A stretch of DNA of 41,370 nucleotides, from contig JABDLO010000130.1 in the NCBI GenBank assembly GCA_013002995.1, forward strand, positions 1 to 41,370, written 5' to 3'. This document shows positions 17,024-26,062 of the stretch, one piece after another. This DNA comes from Saprospiraceae bacterium. GTDB lineage: Bacteria > Bacteroidota > Bacteroidia > Chitinophagales > Saprospiraceae. Within the stretch, counting starts at the first letter, position 1. Each line of letters opens with the position of its first letter. A model generated the notes under the pieces. The model saw nothing but the letters and a program-made list of their open reading frames with translations. It made no database searches and had not been told where the DNA came from. The position numbers and the translations under genes were made by a program.

Positions 17024-18289
17024 GTGAATTTAACATCCGTCAAACAGCGATTTGCCATTATTGGACGATCTGAGAAACTCGATCGGGCCTTAAGTACTGC
17101 AGTGCGTGTTGCATCTACAGACCTTAGTGTATTGATCCAGGGAGAATCAGGAGTCGGAAAAGAGATTTTTTCACGCATCATTCATGAGCTGAGCAAAAGA
17201 AAACACAATAAATTCATTGCAATCAACTGTGGAGCCATTCCTGCGGGCACCATCAACTCAGAGCTGTTTGGGCATGAAAAAGGTGCTTTTACAGGAGCTA
17301 CGAGTGATCGTAAAGGGTATTTTGAAACTGTTGATGGCGGAACCATATTCCTTGATGAAATAGGAGAGATGCCTCTGGACACACAGGCTTATTTATTGAG
17401 GATCCTTGAAAGTGGAGAATTTATAAAAGTCGGGTCTTCCAAGGTATTGAAGACAGACGTAAGAATTGTAGCAGCAACCAACATAGATCTCGAGAAGAAA
17501 ATAAAGAAAGGGAAGTTCAGGGAAGACTTGTATTATCGATTGAATACGGTCCCAATTTTCGTTCCTTCATTAAAAGAAAGGAGGGAGGACATCTATATGC
17601 TGTTCAGGAAATTTGCTGTTGACTTTGCTGATAAATACAGGACAGATGCCATTCAATTGGATCCTCGATCTAGACAACTTATAGAGAATTATTCATGGCC
17701 GGGTAATGTCAGAGAATTAAGAAATATTGTTGAACAACTATCTGTATTATCCGAGGAGAAATTGATTACAGCTGAAAGCTTGATCGACCTTGTACCTAAT
17801 ATCGTAAAAAGGAATCTACCAGCTATTGCTGACCAAATGGAGGATAAAAACGGATTTCAAGAGAGAGAATTGCTCTTTAAGTTTTTACTTGATATGAAGA
17901 CAGACTTAAATGATCTGAAGTCTTTGATATTTGAAATGATCCGAACCAATGATCTGGAAGTCCCTGATATGAGCTCTTTAAAACCAATGAGTCCGGTCCC
18001 AAGTGATTTTCCAACTTACGAAAGAAGTACCACCTCTTATCCAAGTCGTGAATCTGAAATTAAGAAAGAAGATTATCACGGCCCTATCATTATTGAATCT
18101 CCACATGACCGCATGTATCAGCAATCTGAAGAGGTTGAAGAAAACCTGAGTATAGAGGACATGGAAAAAGATCTCATTAAAAAGGCTTTAAAAAAATACA
18201 AGGGACGGAGAAAGGATGCTGCCAGGGAACTCGGTATCTCAGAAAGAACGCTCTACAGGAAGATTAAACAATATGACATTCCTGATTAA
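17024..18289 (+). CDS. Sigma-54-dependent transcriptional activator without sensor domain
   Basis: 421 aa from a GTG start (an overlapping ATG is out of frame). The AAA+ domain begins almost at residue 1: Walker A GESGVGKE (40-47), the sigma-54 contact loop GAFTGA (87-92), Walker B IFLDEIGE (108-115). The C-terminus (about 380-421) is a Fis-type helix-turn-helix ([20 protein letters not shown]). About 150 residues between them are a Ser/Pro- and acid-rich linker. No receiver, PAS or GAF domain precedes the AAA+ core, so activity must be set by a partner, abundance or the linker. It lies 9 nt after miaB and 30 nt before lptE; a sigma-54-like promoter precedes groES 2 kb downstream, making groESL a candidate target. 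Confidence 0.93.
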   Translation: MNLTSVKQRFAIIGRSEKLDRALSTAVRVASTDLSVLIQGESGVGKEIFSRIIHELSKRKHNKFIAINCGAIPAGTINSELFGHEKGAFTGATSDRKGYFETVDGGTIFLDEIGEMPLDTQAYLLRILESGEFIKVGSSKVLKTDVRIVAATNIDLEKKIKKGKFREDLYYRLNTVPIFVPSLKERREDIYMLFRKFAVDFADKYRTDAIQLDPRSRQLIENYSWPGNVRELRNIVEQLSVLSEEKLITAESLIDLVPNIVKRNLPAIADQMEDKNGFQERELLFKFLLDMKTDLNDLKSLIFEMIRTNDLEVPDMSSLKPMSPVPSDFPTYERSTTSYPSRESEIKKEDYHGPIIIESPHDRMYQQSEEVEENLSIEDMEKDLIKKALKKYKGRRKDAARELGISERTLYRKIKQYDIPD

Positions 18290-18319
18290 TATTTTCACAT
18301 TAGATACGTTTAAGATCAT

Positions 18320-18808
18320 ATGAATAGGTTGCTTTTCATAGTAATTTGTGCAGTCATTAGCGGTTGTTATTTTTTTTTTTTTTTTTCGTTTACAACTGAG
18401 ATCTACACCTTCTTTGTAGAAGATTTTGAAAATCGTGCACCTAGTGCTCCCGGTGCCATAGAACAGACATTTGCAGAAGCATTAAGAACCAAAGTAAGAA
18501 ACGAAAGTAAACTCAGGCTTACTGATCCCAATGCTGACATTATCTTCAGTGGTGCTATCAATAGATTCAATATAACTTCTGAAGCACCTCAGGAAGGGAA
18601 TACCATAGCTTTCAACCGGTTGACCATTGGCGTAAATGTTGAATATAAAAACAGCCAAAATGAAGATGATTCCTGGACTCAATCCTTCTCTTTCTTTAGA
18701 GATTTTGACTCCAATGCAGACTTCCAGTCTTTACAGGATGAATTTGTAGATGAAATCTTTGTTCAGATTACAGAAGACATCTTTAATCGAGCATTTACTA
18801 ATTGGTAA
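18320..18808 (+). CDS. lptE: LptE-family LPS-assembly lipoprotein (Bacteroidota type)
   Basis: 162 aa. Signal peptide and lipobox ISGC put the lipidated cysteine at Cys16. The body (VEDFENRAPSAPGAIEQTFAEAL, shortened here: FENRAP, QTFAEALR, FNRLTI, QSFSFFRDFDS, EDIFNRAFTNW) matches the Bacteroidota LptE family. LptE plugs the LptD barrel and is needed to insert lipopolysaccharide in the outer membrane. Directly after the lipidated cysteine there is a run of 17 T (18370-18386) encoding Tyr-Phe5-Ser; in related proteins I recall a short GVYSFTG-like segment here. A one-base change in run length would destroy the frame. Placed between the sigma-54 activator and the lysine-rich gene. Confidence 0.88.
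   Translation: MNRLLFIVICAVISGCYFFFFFSFTTEIYTFFVEDFENRAPSAPGAIEQTFAEALRTKVRNESKLRLTDPNADIIFSGAINRFNITSEAPQEGNTIAFNRLTIGVNVEYKNSQNEDDSWTQSFSFFRDFDSNADFQSLQDEFVDEIFVQITEDIFNRAFTNW
18370..18386 (+). repeat. 17-nt poly-T tract inside lptE
   Basis: Seventeen consecutive T residues begin at the third base of the Tyr17 codon and end at the first base of the Ser23 codon, just after the lipobox cysteine. It is the longest homopolymer I noticed in the window. Its exact length is sensitive to sequencing and polymerase slippage. Confidence 0.9.
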
Positions 18809-18901
18809 ATGTAGGTTTCTTGGTATTTAAGCTTATAATCATATTTATAAATTTAAATATGACTTCAAATATAATTAGCTTTACGGTCATAACTATTGTG
18901 G

Positions 18902-19786
18902 ATGAATGAACTACTTAAATTGAGTATTGAAGAGTTGGAACACGTTCTTGCTATTGCTCCTTATTCTGAGATGCATCAGATGGCATACGCGATAAAGAAA
19001 AATCAACATGATAAGGGGTCGATGTTCCAGGTCATGGAAGGCAATTACCATTATCTAAAGATAACCCAGGACCAAATAGCTGAGCAAGTCATATCAGGAG
19101 CTTCAGATTCTATTAAAGCATCTACTATAGAATTGATGGATGATATTATGCAGAATGAAATCTCTGATTCTGCTCGTGATTCAGAAGGATTTTTAATTGA
19201 GCGTTCGGACCTTAAACCCGTTACGAATAAAAGAAAAAAGAAAAAAGAAGAAAAAACTGAAGGAGAACTGGAATTGATTGAATCAAAAGACATCAACCTG
19301 GTAGGTGATGTTTCCTCCTTTATCCTTCCAGATAAAACAAAGGAGAAAAAGAAAATAAAGAAGAAAAAGAAATTTGCTAAAAGCAAAAAGAAATCTAAAA
19401 AAGGTTCCAAAAAAAAAGATAAGAAATCCAATAAACCGGAACAGATAGAGGATGTACAATCATCAACATCGGAGCGAGACTTAAGTGGATTATCTGACTT
19501 CAGTACATGGCTACTGGCTCAGAGCAAGGAAAGCCACATCAGCCCATTGAAAGAGAAATCAAAAAAGAAGAAAAAGAAAAAGCTGAAGCAAAAATTAAAG
19601 AAGAAATCAGCCAAGAAAAAGAAGAAGAAAAACAAAAATCTTGTATCTGAACCACTTGCTGATCTTCTAGCCTCTCAGGGCCATATTGAGGAGGCAGTTG
19701 AGATGTATCAAAAACTTAGCTTGATAATTCCCGAAAAAAGTGCTTTCTTTGCAGCCAAAATTGACAAAATCCAAAAAGAAACATAA
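18902..19786 (+). CDS. Lysine-rich hypothetical protein between lptE and secG
   Basis: 294 aa from the ATG at 18902 (a TTG two codons earlier is possible). The N-terminal 85 residues are a compact helical region (LLKLSIEELEHVLAIAPYSE, MFQVMEGNYHYLK). Three strongly basic Lys tracts follow near residues 110-125, 150-185 and 215-250, separated by acidic/Ser-rich stretches. The C-terminal 45 residues end with a TPR-like helix pair (LADLLASQGHIEEAVEMYQK). The stop codon directly abuts the secG ATG. No enzymatic motif is recognised. The position in the lptE-secG run suggests an envelope or translocation link, but a nucleic-acid- or ribosome-binding role for the Lys tracts is equally possible. Confidence 0.8.
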   Translation: MNELLKLSIEELEHVLAIAPYSEMHQMAYAIKKNQHDKGSMFQVMEGNYHYLKITQDQIAEQVISGASDSIKASTIELMDDIMQNEISDSARDSEGFLIERSDLKPVTNKRKKKKEEKTEGELELIESKDINLVGDVSSFILPDKTKEKKKIKKKKKFAKSKKKSKKGSKKKDKKSNKPEQIEDVQSSTSERDLSGLSDFSTWLLAQSKESHISPLKEKSKKKKKKKLKQKLKKKSAKKKKKKNKNLVSEPLADLLASQGHIEEAVEMYQKLSLIIPEKSAFFAAKIDKIQKET

Positions 19787-20053
19787 ATGGTTACAGCATT
19801 AACAATACTAATTGCCATCAACTGCGTCCTATTAATGTTGGTGGTTTTGATTCAAAACCCTAAAGGTGGAGGAATCGATTCAACTTTCGGTGGACAGAGT
19901 GCCAATCAAATGTTTGGTGCTGCCAAGTCAACTGATTTTATTGAAAAAATAACCTGGGGCCTAGCTGCTACATTATTTATCCTGTGCATCGTTACTGCCA
20001 TAATAGTAAGTGGTGGTTCTGCAGGAGGAAGTATGCTTGAATCAGCCCAGTAA
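19787..20053 (+). CDS. secG: Preprotein translocase subunit SecG
   Basis: 88 aa, two transmembrane segments (about 3-22 and 52-75) joined by the typical SecG loop LIQNPKGGGIDSTFGGQSAN. SecG is the accessory subunit of the SecYEG channel. Its ATG starts immediately after the stop of the lysine-rich gene with no spacer, indicating translational coupling. A strong hairpin terminator follows. Confidence 0.95.
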   Translation: MVTALTILIAINCVLLMLVVLIQNPKGGGIDSTFGGQSANQMFGAAKSTDFIEKITWGLAATLFILCIVTAIIVSGGSAGGSMLESAQ

Positions 20054-20080
20054 TAATAAATTACTCCTTAACAGGAAGAG

Positions 20081-20112
20081 CCTGTCATCCTTGAGTTGAC
20101 AGGTTTTTTTTT
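20081..20112 (+). terminator. Intrinsic terminator after secG
   Basis: CCTGTCA (20081-20087) pairs with TGACAGG (20097-20103) and is followed by nine T residues (20104-20112). This separates the miaB-to-secG transcript from groESL. Confidence 0.88.
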
Positions 20113-20198
20113 GTCTCTGATACAGGATTAAAAAATTGATCATGCAATATACTTCCTGCTTTATGTGAATAATCCGGTGATTATGCTTATCACTGACT

Positions 20199-20260
20199 AT
20201 GTCAAGATGACAATATGACTTTGACATTCTGTGCTGATTGTGACAATAATTCAAAGAATT
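20199..20260. promoter_or_regulatory. TGACA/TTGTGA repeat array upstream of groESL
   Basis: ATGTCAA (20199-20205) and TTGACAT (20221-20227) form an inverted repeat, with further TGACA/TGAC copies inside it. ATTGTGACAAT (20237-20247) is an 11-bp palindrome around a central base, and AATTC-AAA-GAATT (20248-20260) is another perfect one. They lie 26-87 bp upstream of the sigma-54-like promoter, where activator sites are expected. The HrcA/CIRCE operator was not found. The role is inference. Confidence 0.5.
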
Positions 20261-20285
20261 GTGAAAAAATGACACGCTTTTACCC

Positions 20286-20302
20286 TTGGCACAATCAATG
20301 CT
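20286..20302 (+). promoter_or_regulatory. Sigma-54-like -24/-12 promoter for groESL
   Basis: TTGGCAC at 20286-20292 followed by ATGCT at 20298-20302 places GG (20288-20289) and GC (20300-20301) exactly ten bases apart, as required for RpoN; only the first base of the TTGC element deviates. A start near 20313 would leave a leader of about 50 nt before groES. Confidence 0.5.
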
Positions 20303-20364
20303 ATACATGTAGCCGTAAAGAATTACGCTTATTATTAACAATAACTAAAAATCATAATTAGGAA

Positions 20365-20637
20365 ATGATGAAGCCAATCAATGACAGGATCGTTGTTAAA
20401 CCAGCTCCTGCAGACGAAAAAACTAGAGGGGGAATTATAATCCCTGATACAGCCAAAGAAAAACCACAAAGAGGTGAGGTCGTTGCTGTAGGTCCTGGAA
20501 AAGATGGAAACTTGATGACCGTAGCTACTGGTGATATTGTCCTTTACGGAAAATATGCCGGTACTGAGCTCAATTACGAGGGAGTAGATTACCTCATTAT
20601 GAGAGAAGATGATGTACTTGTTATTCTTGACAATTAA
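20365..20637 (+). CDS. groES: Co-chaperonin GroES (Cpn10)
   Basis: 90 aa. Forms the heptameric lid of the GroEL folding chamber. Typical features are [19 protein letters not shown] at the N-terminus with the mobile-loop segment, VVAVGPGK, and the C-terminal [15 protein letters not shown]. Two ATGs stand in tandem (20365 and 20368); either may be used, with AGGAA just upstream. groEL follows after 56 nt. Confidence 0.97.
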   Translation: MMKPINDRIVVKPAPADEKTRGGIIIPDTAKEKPQRGEVVAVGPGKDGNLMTVATGDIVLYGKYAGTELNYEGVDYLIMREDDVLVILDN

Positions 20638-20681
20638 TCATCAGAATCTAAAATTATCAAACCAAATTTTAAAAAACTTAA

Positions 20682-22325
<1,644 letters not shown>

Positions 22326-22351
22326 TAATATTATCATTCACTATAAATTTA

Positions 22352-22386
22352 AAGCCTCTCAGGATATCCCTCGAGGGGCTTTTTTA
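22352..22386 (+). terminator. Intrinsic terminator after groEL
   Basis: AAGCCTCTC pairs with GAGGGGCTT (one G-T pair) and is followed by a run of T at 22379-22385. It ends the groESL operon. Confidence 0.85.
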
Positions 22387-22454
22387 TTTCCACCCATTTC
22401 ACGGCATTATCATAATTACTATATTGTGGATCTTCAATTAGAAACCCACGTGTA

Positions 22455-23702
22455 ATGAACAAAATCTTTTTTATCATAATATTTGGAATTATTCTCTCTT
22501 CCTGTAAATCCACAAAAGATATGACCCAGGACGATCCTTTGAGAAAAAAAGCTGATGAGCTGGCTCATAAATACATCATAACAGATGGACACGTTGATTT
22601 ACCTTATCGATTGAAAGTTCAGAATTTTAAGCTTGAAAAAGAATACATCGGTATTCCCATCGAGACGGACAAAGGAGACTTTGATTATAAGCGGGCCAAG
22701 AAAGGAGGCCTTGATGCCCCTTTTATGTCGATCTATATCCCGGCAAGGTACCAGGTAGATGGAGGTGCAAAGGAGTTGGCAGATTCATTGATTGATATGG
22801 TAGAATACATTGCACAAGAAAATTCCGATTATTTCCAGGTTGCTAAAAGTCCTGGTGATGTGAAAAATATATTCAAAGCAGGAAAAATAGCTTTACCTAT
22901 GGGTATGGAAAATGGAGCTCCAGTCGAAAATGACCTTGCTATGGTTCCGTATTTTAAGAAAAGGGGAATTTCTTACATCACCCTTACCCATTCCAAGGAC
23001 AATAAGATCTGTGACTCTTCTTATGACACCACAGGCACTCATGGTGGATTGAGTGATTATGGATACCAGGTCATTGCAGAAATGCAGAAGGTAGGGATCA
23101 TGATAGACATCTCACATGTTTCAGATAATACCTTCCATCAGGTGATCGATAATGTCAACGTTCCTGTGATCGCATCACACAGTTCAGCAAGGAAGTTTAC
23201 CCCGGGATTTGAGCGGAATATGGGTGATGATATGATAAAAAGAATGAAAGACAATGGTGGAGTCATCATGGTTAACTTTGGTTCATCCTTCCTGGATGGA
23301 GAAGTAAGGAAAATGCAGGATGAACAAAGAGCACAATTATTTGCCATGATGCAGGAAAAGGGAGTCGAGCGTGGCACACCTGAAGGAGATGCACTCATAG
23401 AGGAATTTAGAAAGAACAATCCCAGATTGTACGCTGATGTAGAGAAGGTAGCAGACCACATCGATCACATTGTAAGTCTTTCAGGAGTCGAACAAGTAGG
23501 ATTCGGTTCTGATTATGATGGCGTAGGAGATAGCTTACCTACTGGATTGAAGGATGTTTCGACCTACCCCAATCTTATCTATGTCCTATTGAAAAGAGGT
23601 TATACGGAATCCGATATTGAAAAGATGTGCTCAGGTAATCTATTTAGAGTATGGAGTAAAGTATTAGATCACGCCAGAAGATCAGTTAAGACAAGGGGGT
23701 AG
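22455..23702 (+). CDS. Membrane dipeptidase (peptidase M19) lipoprotein
   Basis: 415 aa. Lipoprotein signal with lipobox ILSSC (Cys17). The renal-dipeptidase-type TIM barrel has zinc ligands His46 and Asp48 (DGHVDLPYRL), Glu152 (MENG), His221 (ISHVSDNTF) and His242 (ASHSSARKF), with the late GSDYDGVG motif. The family hydrolyses dipeptides, including D-amino-acid-containing ones, here on the periplasmic or outer surface of a membrane. Single gene. Its stop codon overlaps the first unit of a heptamer repeat. Confidence 0.93.
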   Translation: MNKIFFIIIFGIILSSCKSTKDMTQDDPLRKKADELAHKYIITDGHVDLPYRLKVQNFKLEKEYIGIPIETDKGDFDYKRAKKGGLDAPFMSIYIPARYQVDGGAKELADSLIDMVEYIAQENSDYFQVAKSPGDVKNIFKAGKIALPMGMENGAPVENDLAMVPYFKKRGISYITLTHSKDNKICDSSYDTTGTHGGLSDYGYQVIAEMQKVGIMIDISHVSDNTFHQVIDNVNVPVIASHSSARKFTPGFERNMGDDMIKRMKDNGGVIMVNFGSSFLDGEVRKMQDEQRAQLFAMMQEKGVERGTPEGDALIEEFRKNNPRLYADVEKVADHIDHIVSLSGVEQVGFGSDYDGVGDSLPTGLKDVSTYPNLIYVLLKRGYTESDIEKMCSGNLFRVWSKVLDHARRSVKTRG

Positions 23703-23727
23703 ATTTTAGATTTTAGATTTTAGATTT
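23700..23727. repeat. Tandem heptamer TAGATTT x4
   Basis: Four perfect copies of TAGATTT, the first overlapping the TAG stop of the dipeptidase gene, then TAA. It is a short microsatellite; length changes would leave the coding region intact because the first copy supplies the stop. Confidence 0.85.
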
Positions 23728-23809
23728 TAACAAGAATTTAGTCTAAGGGAAGGAGTTCCAAAACTATTGGAGAGCAGCAAATGCAAGTCCGAGGTCTGCG
23801 AAACAATTA

Positions 23810-24367
23810 TTACATCCTATCATCAGTAAAATGTCCTCGTTTCTTCTCTTCAGAAAACTTTTTCTCATTGTACTTTGGTGATTCACCTAAAGGTATGGTC
23901 AATGATTGCCAATCATCTTTCGCATAAGATTTAGAAAGTAAAACGATCTGACCGATATGGTAAGCGTAATGGGCCAATTGCCGGTTGATGGCTTCAATCA
24001 GAGTATGACCTTGATTTCTGATATAAACAAGCCCTTCAAGATCCTTTTCAGAACAAGATTCAAGGGATTTGAATAATAATTGCCATCCCTCTTCCCATGC
24101 ATTAAGTAATTCCTCTCTATTTTTAATTATCCTATGAAATTCTCTGTCTCTGTGCCTCCACTTTTTTTCACCATCTTCTTCCCAGATATTGGTCCATCGT
24201 GACTTCATATTTCCTGCCAGGTGTTGAACAATAACTCCTATGGAATTTTCCTCCCTTGATTCAAGCCAAAATAAATCTTTATCAGAAACCTGGGCCAAAG
24301 GACGTTCTCCAAGCTTCTTGTAATATCTAAATTCTACAAGGACTGAAGTAAGGTATGAAGGCATCAT
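23810..24367 (-). CDS. DUF1572 / DinB-like protein
   Basis: 185 aa (alternative ATG one codon later). Helical four-bundle protein of the DUF1572 group in the DinB/YfiT superfamily. His-containing motifs VQHLAGNMKSRW and QLAHYAYHIGQIV contain the likely metal ligands (one His in the first, two in the second). DinB-like relatives include thiol-dependent metalloenzymes, but the substrate here is unknown. It is convergent with the dipeptidase gene and transcribed alone. Confidence 0.85.
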   Translation of the reverse strand: MMPSYLTSVLVEFRYYKKLGERPLAQVSDKDLFWLESREENSIGVIVQHLAGNMKSRWTNIWEEDGEKKWRHRDREFHRIIKNREELLNAWEEGWQLLFKSLESCSEKDLEGLVYIRNQGHTLIEAINRQLAHYAYHIGQIVLLSKSYAKDDWQSLTIPLGESPKYNEKKFSEEKKRGHFTDDRM

Positions 24368-24525
24368 TTTATCTATGTTTTGTCTTTATTATAACACAAT
24401 AAAGCTTCTAAATGTTAAGCATTTCTTAATGCTAAAACTTGATAGAATTTTTATCGTTTTAGTTTCAAGTTTAAACAAAATCCATTTACTAAAATTCTAT
24501 TCATAATACCATTAAGCACACAGAC

Positions 24526-25068
24526 ATGAAAAAACTATTTACCCTTGCCGTAATGATGATCGCATCATTAACATTTGTAGACGCACAAAAATTTGCCGGA
24601 GTTGATCCCAGTCCTATGGATGCAGCCATTTGGCGTACAGCCAGAAATGCCCCTGCCAAAGCAAAGATTATTTATTCCAGACCAATGAAAAAGGATCGTG
24701 AAATCTGGGGATCACTAGTGCCTTATGATAAGATGTGGAGAACAGGAGCCAATGAAGCACCGGAAATCACTTTTTACGAAGATGTAAACTTCGGAGGAAA
24801 ACAAGTAAAAGCAGGCACTTATTCCTTATTTGTTATTCCGGGAAAATCAGAATGGACTTTTGTCCTCAATAGTGATCTGAACCAATGGGGTAATTATCAA
24901 TACAATGAGTCAAGCGATGTTGTAAGAGTAAAGGGACCCGCAGGAAATAATGAGACACCAGTAGAGGCATTCTCTGCTACCTGGGAAAATCAGGATGATG
25001 GATCAGTACATCTGATCCTCGGATGGGATGACCAACATGGCAGGGTGCCCATAAGAACTAATTCTTAG
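24526..25068 (+). CDS. Secreted DUF2911 protein
   Basis: 180 aa. Signal peptide MKKLFTLAVMMIASLTFVDA. The mature part has the DUF2911 hallmarks: YSRPMKKDREIWGSLVPYDK, WRTGANEAPEITF, AGTYSLFVIPG, WTFVLNSDLNQWG. This beta-rich family is common in Bacteroidota and has no established function. Followed by a strong terminator, so it is transcribed alone. Confidence 0.9.
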   Translation: MKKLFTLAVMMIASLTFVDAQKFAGVDPSPMDAAIWRTARNAPAKAKIIYSRPMKKDREIWGSLVPYDKMWRTGANEAPEITFYEDVNFGGKQVKAGTYSLFVIPGKSEWTFVLNSDLNQWGNYQYNESSDVVRVKGPAGNNETPVEAFSATWENQDDGSVHLILGWDDQHGRVPIRTNS

Positions 25069-25092
25069 TCTAAGTTTAGTTAGATTGACATT

Positions 25093-25127
25093 AGGATTGC
25101 AGCTAAATCGTTGCAATCCTTTTTTTA
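25093..25127 (+). terminator. Intrinsic terminator after the DUF2911 gene
   Basis: AGGATTGCA (25093-25101) pairs with TGCAATCCT (25112-25120) and is followed by seven T residues. Confidence 0.9.
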
Positions 25128-25200
25128 TATCCCTTATACTCTATATCTTACCATTGACATCGAAGTGATTTAAATACTATCTTGATTTCTGAAGATAACT

Positions 25201-25303
25201 GCCTGCCTGCGTGTGCCACTTCGGAACAGGCAGGCTTGGAAGCCAAGACGATGCTGTTTTTATGTTTCGTATGTGCCTGCCCGACGTCAAGACTTTGGCA
25301 GGC
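25201..25303. repeat. Cluster of GC-rich palindromic (REP-like) hairpins
   Basis: GCCTGCCTG (25201-25209) pairs perfectly with CAGGCAGGC (25227-25235); CTTGG/CCAAG make a small hairpin at 25235-25247; GCCTGCC (25275-25281) pairs with GGCAGGC (25297-25303). The base composition contrasts sharply with the AT-rich surroundings. It fills most of the 352-nt gap between 25069 and 25420. CCTGCC-type palindromes of this sort are scattered through many Bacteroidota genomes and may be REP-like or remnant mobile elements. Confidence 0.7.
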
Positions 25304-25420
25304 GGGGAATATCCGATACTTAAAAAAGCTGAAGTATTGGCTTTCAATGAGTTGTCTTGTAAGTGTTAAGATAGTAATTAAATCACTTCATTACATTAAT
25401 CACATCAAAACAAAAACACT

Positions 25421-25933
25421 ATGCCCTCTAATTTTTACATGTATTTTGTAGCTGCCTTAATTCCTATGGTGGTGGGAGCAGTTTATTATCACCCAAAGGT
25501 TGCAGGTAATTCCTGGATGAAAGTGAATGGCTTCACTGAAGAAAGCCTTAAAGGCGGAAATATGCTCGTCATTTTTGGGGTCTCCTATATCTTCTCCATA
25601 TTCCTTGCATTTACTGTTTCAGGATTGGTAATTCATCAATCGGGAATATTCTCAACTTTTGCCCCTGAAGTAATGGAGCCGGGAAGTGCAGCAATGAATG
25701 AGTTTAATGATATAATGAGTAGATATGGCGACAAATTCAGAACTTTTGGACACGGTGCTGTTCATGGAGTGTTTGCGACCATCTTCTTTGCCTTGCCTTT
25801 GATTGGGATCAATTCCTTATTCGAAAGAAGAGGATGGAAATATATCTTGATACATACCGGCTATTGGTTGATCACTTTGATTTTAATGGGTGGTCTATTA
25901 TGCCAGACTTTACAATTTGCACCATTGAGTTAA
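25421..25933 (+). CDS. DUF1761 membrane protein
   Basis: 170 aa, four predicted membrane segments (about 6-22, 46-68, 112-134, 141-163). Starts MPSNFYMYFVAALIPMVVGA and includes YYHPKVAGNSWMK, which matches the DUF1761 pattern of a small integral membrane protein. Function unknown. Located after the palindromic repeats and before a terminator; alone on its transcript. Confidence 0.82.
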   Translation: MPSNFYMYFVAALIPMVVGAVYYHPKVAGNSWMKVNGFTEESLKGGNMLVIFGVSYIFSIFLAFTVSGLVIHQSGIFSTFAPEVMEPGSAAMNEFNDIMSRYGDKFRTFGHGAVHGVFATIFFALPLIGINSLFERRGWKYILIHTGYWLITLILMGGLLCQTLQFAPLS

Positions 25934-25955
25934 TACCTAAACAAAACAATTCATA

Positions 25956-25995
25956 AAAAGAGCCTGCATCTTCCTCATGGAATATGTAGGCTTTT
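25956..25995 (+). terminator. Hairpin terminator after the DUF1761 gene
   Basis: AGCCTGCAT (25961-25969) pairs with ATGTAGGCT (25984-25992) with one G-T pair, extended by A/T pairs, and followed by TTT. The short U-tract makes it weaker than the others here; it could work in both directions. Confidence 0.6.
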
Positions 25996-26062
25996 ACTTA
26001 AAGAATGTTTGAGGTCTAATTATTCAATTAAAACTCCATTATTTGACACTGGTCAAAACTCT

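Noticed and set aside
19051-19431. Phe/Ser-rich 126-aa minus-strand ORF
   Set aside because: It is antisense to the Lys-rich tracts (AAA/AAG read as TTT/CTT) and has no independent gene signals.
20113-20364. CIRCE (HrcA) operator before groES
   Set aside because: TTAGCACTC-N9-GAGTGCTAA was looked for and not found; the inverted repeats present are of a different sequence.
24418-24433. AGCATT-TCTT-AATGCT hairpin upstream of DUF2911
   Set aside because: Only six pairs, AT-rich, without U-tract or second copy; too weak to call a terminator or operator.
25182-25451. 89-aa plus-strand ORF before the DUF1761 gene
   Set aside because: It runs through GC-rich hairpins and overlaps the DUF1761 start; composition is Cys-rich and not protein-like.
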